Shown here: one piece after another, positions 1-4,969 of the stretch
Layout: the number at the start of each line of letters is the position of its first letter
How positions within the stretch are numbered: position 1 is the first letter of the stretch
Assembly (NCBI GenBank): GCA_012512665.1
Contig: JAAZDU010000247.1
Span: 1 to 5,566 of the forward strand
Origin: Bacillota bacterium
Lineage (GTDB): Bacteria; Bacillota; Dethiobacteria; DTU022; JAAZDU01
Direction of reading: 5' to 3'
Length of the DNA stretch: 5,566 nt
Notes under the pieces: model-generated
What the model was told of the DNA's origin: nothing
Seen by the model: the letters and a program-made list of their open reading frames with translations, nothing else
The model's database searches: none
Translations under genes and position numbers: made by a program

Positions 1-14
1 AGATTTAATAAACC

Positions 15-47
15 ATCTAAAAAGCTGCTTTTAGCAGCTTTTTAGAT
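15..47 (+). terminator. Perfect inverted repeat, probable bidirectional intrinsic terminator
   Basis: A 15-base arm (15-29, ATCTAAAAAGCTGCT) is followed by a TTT loop (30-32) and its exact reverse complement (33-47). The A-run in the left arm and T-run in the right arm mean the hairpin has a U-rich 3' side when read from either strand, as expected of a bidirectional terminator. It probably ends a transcription unit lying left of the window; that gene is not visible. Confidence 0.75.
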
Positions 48-130
48 TATGGAAATAATTGTTAGAATTTGCGGTGAACTTTTTGGCTGCCTTATCGTCT
101 TATGGGTGAATAACCCTAATAAGGAGTGAG

Positions 131-161
131 TTGACGAGATGATGACGTCTGAAAGCATAAA
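131..161 (+). promoter_or_regulatory. Weak sigma-A-like promoter candidate in the leader of the 258-1562 gene
   Basis: TTGACG (131-136) matches five of six -35 consensus bases. CATAAA (156-161) matches four of six -10 bases, but the 19-nt spacer is long. It lies in the 210-base stretch (48-257) between the first terminator and the secreted-protein gene. That stretch also holds a small hairpin (GGGT 104-107 with ACCC 113-116, extended by CTTAT/ATAAG) and a ten-codon ATG frame (139-171) with AAGGAG 12 nt upstream. I recognise no riboswitch class there. Confidence 0.22.
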
Positions 162-257
162 AATAACTTGAGCAATTGGGTGATTTTTCAGGTGAAAAGT
201 TTTTTATCTGGAAAGCAGGTTAAATATTACTTTTTCAGGGGAGGAGTAACCAACCTA

Positions 258-1562
258 ATGAAGAAAAAAATATTGATATCTGTGATGGTTGCTATACTGT
301 TGTTATGCCTGGCTTCTTCTGTATTTGCCCATTCCTCAGTTAAAATGTATTTTAACGGAAAAGAAGTATTTTCGGATGTCTCGCCCCGCATTGTTGATGG
401 GCGGGTGCTGGTACCTATCCGTACTATTGCGGAAAGGCTGGGAGCAATAATTCGATGGAATGAAAAACGAAGATCTGTTGATATTGATTTTGAAGCAATA
501 AAAGCTCAGGATTCTCGTATATCCCTTTTAGAAAGTGCACTGGCCCCGAAGGACCCTTTAACCGCTGTAACAAGGTGGGCTGAGGGTGTAAAGACAAGAA
601 ACGGCGCGTTGCAGTATGCAGTGATGTCTTCTTCTTTAAGAAAAGAAACTTTTTCCGATTTTGTTGAATCTAACTGGGTTACAGGAACATCTTCTCCCTG
701 GATTGAAAGTTATGACGTTAATGAAATTTGCAGGGTTGACAGCAATACATACAGGTATAAAGTAGAGTTTACCTATACAGATTCAACTAAAGCGACCTTT
801 ACAGAGAGGCAGTATGTCACCGTTATTAAAGATAAAGAGGACTGGCTGGTATCTTCTCTGGAAAAAATTGATATCAAAGGGAAAATAACTGAAGTCAAAG
901 CGGAGCGTAACAGAAAGGTTAAGAGCATCTTTGTAGAAGATGATGAGGCTGAAAGGAAGGGCTATGATAAAGCCAACGTTCTAATAGAGCGCGATACTAT
1001 TATTTATGATGGCTATACAGATAAAAAACTCAGCGAGCATGCCCTGAAAAAAGGAGTGAAAGTTGAAGTAATTTTTACCGATGATCCTGTTACGGCGATT
1101 TATCCAGTTACAGCGAAGGCAAAATTAATAAGGGTAATTGATGGAGCGAAAGAAGAGTTGATTGTTTACCGTAATAACCACTATGGCTTTACTTTTTCCC
1201 TGCCAAAGAGCTGGGAGGGCTATACGATTGTCACTGATCAATGGGAAGGTGTATCCCTAAAAGGAGCGAAAAAGGGTAGCGTGGTTGAAAAAGGCCCGAT
1301 CCTTGCTATCAGGCATCCCGAATGGAGCTCTCGCAAGCCGAGGCAGGATATCCCGATAATGATCTTTACTGTTGAGCAGTGGAAATCGCTGCAGCAGGGA
1401 AAAATCAGTGTTGGTGCGGCTCCAGTGGGGCCAACAGAGCTTGCTCGCAACAGCAGGTACGTTTTTGCCCTGCCGGCACGTTACAACTACTCATTCCTGG
1501 AGGGGTACGAGGAGGTGGAAAGAATCCTGGAGGGCAATCCCCTAATACCCTTTGGGCACTAA
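258..1562 (+). CDS. Secreted multidomain protein with copper amine oxidase N-terminal-like domain
   Basis: The 434-residue product begins with a clear signal peptide: Lys-rich start, hydrophobic core at about residues 5-19, and a probable cleavage site after VFA (24). Residues 28-77 match the copper amine oxidase N-terminal-like domain (motif RIVDGRVLVPIRTIAERLGA, then RWNE), common in secreted Clostridia proteins and not evidence of amine oxidase activity. Residues about 99-205 look like an NTF2-like/DUF4829-type domain. Residues about 208-294 resemble a DUF3221-type OB fold (GKITEV..., YPVTAKAKLIRVI). Residues 303-434 form a domain opening with YGFTFSLPKSWEGY, a pattern seen in Firmicute lipoproteins and exported proteins. 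I chose ATG 258 over an upstream TTG at 168 because GGGGAGGAG (238-246) precedes it and the signal peptide starts there. It appears monocistronic, with its own terminator. The precise role is unknown; the domain assignments are from memory of family patterns. Confidence 0.85.
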   Translation: MKKKILISVMVAILLLCLASSVFAHSSVKMYFNGKEVFSDVSPRIVDGRVLVPIRTIAERLGAIIRWNEKRRSVDIDFEAIKAQDSRISLLESALAPKDPLTAVTRWAEGVKTRNGALQYAVMSSSLRKETFSDFVESNWVTGTSSPWIESYDVNEICRVDSNTYRYKVEFTYTDSTKATFTERQYVTVIKDKEDWLVSSLEKIDIKGKITEVKAERNRKVKSIFVEDDEAERKGYDKANVLIERDTIIYDGYTDKKLSEHALKKGVKVEVIFTDDPVTAIYPVTAKAKLIRVIDGAKEELIVYRNNHYGFTFSLPKSWEGYTIVTDQWEGVSLKGAKKGSVVEKGPILAIRHPEWSSRKPRQDIPIMIFTVEQWKSLQQGKISVGAAPVGPTELARNSRYVFALPARYNYSFLEGYEEVERILEGNPLIPFGH

Positions 1563-1590
1563 TTTGATTAACCCTAAGTGCAAATAAATA

Positions 1591-1622
1591 GTCCAGGGAA
1601 AAAACCTGGGCTTTCTTTTTTT
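1591..1622 (+). terminator. Intrinsic terminator after the secreted-protein gene
   Basis: GTCCAGG (1591-1597) pairs with CCTGGGC (1605-1611) with one T-G wobble, across a GAAAAAA loop. A T-rich tract follows (1612-1622, interrupted by one C). It lies 28 bases past the stop codon at 1562, the right place to end that transcript, and separates the gene from the regulator remnant that follows. Confidence 0.8.
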
Positions 1623-2039
1623 GAACATCAGCACCAACCAAACCAGGCAAAATTTTTTGAAGGAATTTTGTCGGATAGCTTAGAATTAAAAACCAATGAG
1701 GAAAAAATCTCAACAATCGGGGCTAATAGCATAAAGATGATCTTAAAGTCTGACACCATTAGTGAACTCCAAAAAACCATGGGTAAAATGATCAAAGTAG
1801 TAACTGAAGAGGTTTTTTTTACGAGAAAAAGGAGGAACCTAGCCGTTTTTGAAGATGCCCTCAAATACATCCCGCGAAACTCCCATTGACAGATCGGCTT
1901 AGAGGATGTAGCCAACCATGTTTACCTCAACCCGTATTATTTTAGCAGCTATCTTAAAAGTAAACCAAAAAGTAAACCAATCATGCTGTGCTCCTGCAGT
2001 GCTGATAAAAAAATTGTGCAAAGTTTCTGGATGAAGTAG
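1623..2039 (+). pseudogene. Degenerate AraC-family transcriptional regulator remnant
   Basis: One frame reads VFEDALKYIPRNSH, then an in-frame TGA (1887-1889), then QIGLEDVANHVYLNPYYFSS. On both sides of the stop this follows the start of an AraC/XylS DNA-binding domain, where intact members read approximately ALKYI-ENYH-DI-LEDVANHVYLSPYYFS. After SSYLKS (about 1941-1962) the homology ends, and the second helix-turn-helix of the ~100-residue domain is absent in all three forward frames. The frame continues to TAG at 2037-2039. The part upstream (about 1623-1845; contains ISELQKTMGKMIKVVTEEVF) fits the helical linker seen before the HTH in PocR/response-regulator AraC proteins, but I cannot assign it firmly. 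No good ribosome-binding site or start exists; the frame's GTG at 1578 lies upstream of the preceding terminator. The 5' limit given is the end of that terminator. It is most likely a dead gene, and whether it once regulated hut is unknown. Confidence 0.65.
1956..1979 (+). repeat. 12-bp perfect tandem duplication in the regulator remnant
   Basis: AAAAGTAAACCA occurs twice back to back (1956-1967 and 1968-1979). It encodes KSKP twice in the remnant's frame and sits exactly where similarity to the AraC DNA-binding domain stops. Replication slippage in unselected sequence, or a scar at a deletion junction, would both explain it. Confidence 0.8.
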
Positions 2040-2086
2040 CTTAAATCTTTAAGAGAGAAAAATAATACTAATGGTTCTACTTTATT

Positions 2087-2114
2087 TTGAAGGCAACCTT
2101 ATGAAATATTTAAT
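2087..2114 (+). promoter_or_regulatory. Candidate sigma-A promoter for hutU
   Basis: TTGAAG (2087-2092, four of six -35 bases) and TTTAAT (2109-2114, five of six -10 bases) are separated by 16 nt in AT-rich DNA. Transcription would start near 2121 and leave a leader of about 55 nt before hutU. No intact gene lies directly upstream, so hutU needs a promoter somewhere in 2040-2176; this is the best match I see there. I saw no HutP-type UAG array in this leader. Confidence 0.4.
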
Positions 2115-2176
2115 GTAATATAAGAATACAAAATAAGCTTCTTGTCTAAAGTATTAATTCTTTAAAAGGAGATGAA

Positions 2177-4210
2177 GTGAAAATGATTAACAACAACCAG
2201 ATCTCCCAGGCCATGACCGTTAAGCTTGACGAAGAATTGCCGGAGATGCCTGAGTTTGTGGAGGGTATCAGAAGAGCACCGGACAGGGGTTTTAAGCTTA
2301 CACCGGAGCAAACAAAAATAGCTTTAAAAAATGCTCTTCGTTATGTTCCTGAAAGATTACATGAAAAATTGGCTCCTGAATTCTTAAATGAACTTCTTAC
2401 AAGAGGGAGGATATATGCTTATCGCTACCGCCCCGCCGGGAGAATTTATGGCCGGCCCGTGCATGAGTACAAAGGTAACTGCATCGAGGGTAAAGCTTTT
2501 CAGGTAATGATCGACAATAACCTTGATTTTGAGGTGGCTCTTTACCCTTACGAGCTGGTTACCTATGGGGAGACTGGAAGCGTTTGCCAGAATTGGCTGC
2601 AGTATCGATTGATTAAAAAGTATCTGGAGATATTAGATCATAATCAAACCCTGGTCATCCAGTCTGGCCATCCGTTAGGGCTCTTCCCCTCCAGGCCGGA
2701 AGCACCGCGGGTTATTATCACTAACGGTTTAATGGTGGGCTTGTTTGATAACCAGGAGGACTGGGAAATCGCTGCGCAGATGGGGGTGGCGAGCTATGGC
2801 CAGATGACGGCAGGTGGATGGATGTATATTGGGCCACAGGGAATTGTACATGGTACTTTTAATACAATTTTAAATGCAGCCCGTTTAAAGCTTGGGGTTC
2901 CAAAAGATGGGGACTTACGGGGCCACCTGTTTGTCTCTTCGGGCCTGGGAGGAATGAGCGGAGCCCAGGCTAAGGCAGTGGAAATAGCTAACGGGGTGGG
3001 GATTATCGCTGAGGTCGATTATTCCCGCATTAAAACGAGGTACGACCAGGGCTGGGTGAGCAAGGTGTCCAGCGACCTGCCAGAGGTTTTCAGGATTGCC
3101 GAAGAATACCTGAGGAAAAAAGAGCCTATTTCCATTGCCTACCATGGAAATGTTGTTGATTTGCTGGAATATATAGTTGAAAACAATATAAAAGTAGACC
3201 TGCTTTCCGACCAAACTTCATGCCATGCCCCTTATGACGGAGGCTACTGCCCGCAGGGGATAGATTTTACGGAGCGAACTAGGATGCTGTCAGAAGAGAG
3301 AGACAAATTTAAGCAGCTGGTTGATCAGAGTCTCCGGCGCCACTACGATCTTATTAAAACGCTGGTTGATAGAGGAACGTACTTCTTTGATTATGGAAAT
3401 TCTTTTATGAAAGCTGTCTATGATGCCGGGGTTAAGGAAATTGCCAAAAATAAAGTGGATCCTAAGGACGGCTTTATCTTTCCCTCGTACGTTGAGGATA
3501 TCATGGGGCCGGAGCTGTTTGACTACGGATACGGGCCTTTCCGCTGGGTTTGTTTAAGCGGGAAGCATGAGGACCTAGTAAAAACTGACAAGGCAGCTAT
3601 GGAGTGTATTGATCCAAACAGGCGGGGGCAGGATCGCGATAATTATGTCTGGATTAAGGATGCCGAAAAAAATAAGCTTGTAGTAGGGACAAAGGCGCGG
3701 ATACTTTACCAAGATGCCCAGGGAAGAATAAAAATAGCCCTCAAGTTTAACGAGATGGTAAGAAATGGGGAGATAGGCCCCGTCATGCTGGGTAGGGATC
3801 ATCATGATGTTAGCGGCACGGATTCGCCGTTTAGAGAAACTGCCAATATTAAGGATGGCAGCAATGTTATGGCCGATATGGCTGTCCAGTGTTTTGCTGG
3901 AAATGTGGCCCGGGGAATGAGCATGGTAGTTCTTCATAATGGAGGCGGTGTTGGCATCGGGAAAGCGATTAATGGTGGTTTTGGCTTGGTGCTGGATGGA
4001 AGCGAGAAAGTGGATCGTGTCATTAAGTCGGCAATGCTATGGGATGTTACAGGTGGAATAGCCAGGCGCTCCTGGGCCAGGTGTTTGCATTCTATGGAGA
4101 CGGCAATTGAATTTAACAAAGAATATCAGGGTACAGGTCACATTACTCTCCCATTTATAGCCGATGAAGAATTAATTGATGGCGTGGTGCAAACCGCTTT
4201 TAAACGATGA
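2177..4210 (+). CDS. hutU: Urocanate hydratase (urocanase), long type
   Basis: Second enzyme of histidine degradation (EC 4.2.1.49): urocanate plus water gives 4-imidazolone-5-propionate in the cytosol, using tightly bound NAD+ as an electrophile. Visible family motifs include the NAD-site glycine stretch GLGGMSGAQAKA (from 256), YHGNVVDLL (322), DQTSCHAPYDGGYCPQG (345), GPFRWVCLSG, GRDHHDVSGTDSPFRET (539) and HNGGGVGIGKAINGGFG (587). At 677 residues, with RDHHDVSGTDSPFRET in place of RDHLDSGSVASPNRET, it belongs to the long class shared with animal UROC1 and some anaerobic bacteria, not the ~555-residue Pseudomonas/Bacillus class. The GTG start lies 5 nt after AAAGGAG (2165-2171). ATG 2183, 11 nt after the same site, is an equal alternative and removes two residues. 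The frame is intact and full length. It is separated from hutP by 209 bases containing a promoter candidate and a hairpin, so it is probably its own transcription unit. Confidence 0.96.
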   Translation: MKMINNNQISQAMTVKLDEELPEMPEFVEGIRRAPDRGFKLTPEQTKIALKNALRYVPERLHEKLAPEFLNELLTRGRIYAYRYRPAGRIYGRPVHEYKGNCIEGKAFQVMIDNNLDFEVALYPYELVTYGETGSVCQNWLQYRLIKKYLEILDHNQTLVIQSGHPLGLFPSRPEAPRVIITNGLMVGLFDNQEDWEIAAQMGVASYGQMTAGGWMYIGPQGIVHGTFNTILNAARLKLGVPKDGDLRGHLFVSSGLGGMSGAQAKAVEIANGVGIIAEVDYSRIKTRYDQGWVSKVSSDLPEVFRIAEEYLRKKEPISIAYHGNVVDLLEYIVENNIKVDLLSDQTSCHAPYDGGYCPQGIDFTERTRMLSEERDKFKQLVDQSLRRHYDLIKTLVDRGTYFFDYGNSFMKAVYDAGVKEIAKNKVDPKDGFIFPSYVEDIMGPELFDYGYGPFRWVCLSGKHEDLVKTDKAAMECIDPNRRGQDRDNYVWIKDAEKNKLVVGTKARILYQDAQGRIKIALKFNEMVRNGEIGPVMLGRDHHDVSGTDSPFRETANIKDGSNVMADMAVQCFAGNVARGMSMVVLHNGGGVGIGKAINGGFGLVLDGSEKVDRVIKSAMLWDVTGGIARRSWARCLHSMETAIEFNKEYQGTGHITLPFIADEELIDGVVQTAFKR

Positions 4211-4237
4211 ATACTTCATTATTAATTTGTGAACACG

Positions 4238-4267
4238 GCAGGAGAATTTTATATTAATGTCGAAATA
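4238..4267 (+). promoter_or_regulatory. Sigma-H-like promoter candidate upstream of hutP
   Basis: GCAGGAGAA (4238-4246) is followed after exactly 12 nt by GTCGAAATA (4259-4267). The B. subtilis sigma-H consensus, as I recall it, is RNAGGAWWW, 11-12 nt, RNNGAATWW; each half here has one mismatch and the spacer is ideal. It lies 28 bases after the hutU stop and about 150 bases before hutP, so it could drive hutP-hutH. Functional assignment is inference from sequence only. Confidence 0.45.
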
Positions 4268-4320
4268 CTCGACAATAGATTATTTTAGGATGCACGTGAC
4301 CCAGAGAAGGTAGTCTTAAG

Positions 4321-4356
4321 GGGGCGCGTCTATTGTGTCCGCAGTAGGCCCGCCCC
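4321..4356 (+). terminator. Strong hairpin between hutU and hutP: hutU terminator or hutP leader attenuator
   Basis: GGGGCG (4321-4326) pairs with CGCCCC (4351-4356). After a single C-C mismatch (4327/4350) the stem continues for eight more pairs: GTCTATTG (4328-4335) with CAGTAGGC (4342-4349), two of them wobble. It closes on the loop TGTCCG (4336-4341). ATTTTATTT (4357-4365) follows, a modest T-rich tail. It may end hutU, but if the promoter at 4238 is real it lies inside the hutP leader and would attenuate hutP. Confidence 0.6.
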
Positions 4357-4419
4357 ATTTTATTTAGGAGTTTTGTGAAATATAGGTTTTCCCTAAATAA
4401 AAGAAGATGGGGTGTGCAG

Positions 4420-4857
4420 ATGAAGACATTGGGTCAGATTGCCGTGCGTATAGCTATAGAGGATGCTGGTCTTGTTCAGGAATTAATAAAAAAAGCTGAA
4501 CGTCTAGGTTATCTCGCTGTTAAAGGCAAAGTAGGGTCGATGAACATGGAAAAGGTGATCGCCGCCGTAGAAACCGCGGCAAAGAGACAGGGGATCATAT
4601 CCAGCAGCAACTACCGCGACGAGCATGCCCTCTATCATGCGGTATTGGAAGCTCTGCACGGTATTTGCCGCGGCGATCTTGTCATTGGCGATGTGTTGCG
4701 GACGGTGGGCCTCAGCTTTTCTGTTGTCAAAGGGCCTAAGGTGCCCGGTGAATCAAAAGAAGGTGTTTGGATAGCTGTTGCCTTATATGGAACAATTGGT
4801 GCTCCGATCAAAGGTTTTGAGCATGAAACCATCGGCTTGGGTATTAACCATTTATAG
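4420..4857 (+). CDS. hutP: HutP, histidine-responsive RNA-binding antiterminator
   Basis: The 145-residue product closely matches Bacillus HutP: KGKVGSMNMEKVIAAVETA, YRDEHALYHAVLEALHG, LRTVGLSFSVVKG and the near-invariant end LYGTIGAPIKGFEHETIG followed by LGINHL. HutP is a hexameric RNA-binding protein. With L-histidine and Mg2+ it binds UAG triplets spaced about 4 nt apart and, in B. subtilis, prevents termination between hutP and hutH. The conserved histidines of HALYH and EHET, associated with metal and histidine binding in the family, are present. I prefer ATG 4420 because its length agrees with the ~150-residue family and the 15 extra residues of the longer frame do not resemble HutP. 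Its Shine-Dalgarno is poor (GGGGTG, 4409-4414). GTG 4375 has a better one (AGGAG 4366-4370, only 4 nt away) and would give 160 residues. hutH starts 90 bases downstream, the arrangement of the B. subtilis operon. Confidence 0.95.
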   Translation: MKTLGQIAVRIAIEDAGLVQELIKKAERLGYLAVKGKVGSMNMEKVIAAVETAAKRQGIISSSNYRDEHALYHAVLEALHGICRGDLVIGDVLRTVGLSFSVVKGPKVPGESKEGVWIAVALYGTIGAPIKGFEHETIGLGINHL

Positions 4858-4893
4858 CTATTAGCTATTGTGGAGCCCATAGTTAACTAGCTG
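4855..4893 (+). other. Predicted RNA hairpin that pairs the two UAG clusters
   Basis: Bases 4861-4868 pair with 4879-4886 (eight pairs, one G-U). After a bulged C4887, bases 4855-4860 pair with 4888-4893 (six pairs, one G-U). The loop is 4869-4878 (TGTGGAGCCC). The hairpin begins at the hutP stop codon and buries most of the UAG triplets. It is not followed by a T-tract, so it is not a classical terminator by itself. It may be the HutP-sensitive conformation; HutP binding single-stranded UAGs would compete with it. Confidence 0.5.
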
Positions 4894-4912
4894 CTAGGGG
4901 GTTGCCATCTAG
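4855..4912 (+). promoter_or_regulatory. Probable HutP RNA target: UAG-triplet array in the hutP-hutH junction
   Basis: TAG triplets start at 4855 (the hutP stop codon), 4862, 4880, 4888, 4895 and 4910. Spacings of 7 within the first pair and 8 and 7 within the 4880-4895 trio match the known HutP target, which has two clusters of three UAGs with about 4-nt spacers joined by a linker. A third degenerate member of the first cluster could be the position at 4869; GAG (4873-4875) lies exactly 4 nt before the TAG at 4880. The position directly before hutH is where B. subtilis carries its HutP target. Assignment rests on spacing and context. Confidence 0.7.
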
Positions 4913-4969
4913 CTACAAATACGTTTTATTAACTGGAGGTAGAACATATGATCTGTATTGATGGCAACC
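4900..4969 (+). promoter_or_regulatory. Long-range 10-bp pairing enclosing the hutH ribosome-binding site
   Basis: GGTTGCCATC (4900-4909) is perfectly complementary to GATGGCAACC (4960-4969), which covers hutH codons 5-8. The 50-base loop holds the hutH Shine-Dalgarno GGAGGT (4935-4940) and the ATG (4948). The downstream arm can instead fold on itself (GATGG 4960-4964 with CCATC 4968-4972). The pairing is certain as sequence; an effect on hutH translation is inference. Confidence 0.4.

Noticed and set aside
168..257. TTG-initiated 30-codon N-terminal extension of the secreted protein
   Set aside because: It has no Shine-Dalgarno, it would bury the signal peptide inside the protein, and ATG 258 has a strong ribosome-binding site and a typical signal-peptide start.
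1578..1889. Intact 103-residue protein starting at GTG 1578
   Set aside because: The start lies upstream of the intrinsic terminator at 1591-1622 and has no ribosome-binding site. AraC-type homology continues in frame past its stop, so it is part of a pseudogene.
1405..1915. Minus-strand open frames across the terminator and regulator remnant
   Set aside because: Low-complexity translations with no family pattern. One runs through the terminator hairpin and the other is the antisense of the AraC remnant.
1956..1979. Target-site duplication of an insertion sequence
   Set aside because: The two 12-bp copies are directly adjacent with nothing between them, and no terminal inverted repeats or transposase remains are visible; slippage or a deletion scar is simpler.
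2915..4119. Several minus-strand open frames of 61-120 residues inside hutU
   Set aside because: All are antisense to conserved urocanase motifs with no plausible start signals or similarity.
4211..4374. A second HutP UAG array upstream of hutP
   Set aside because: TAGs occur at 4276, 4286, 4311, 4345 and 4365, but the spacings (10, 25, 34, 20) show no 7-nt periodicity.
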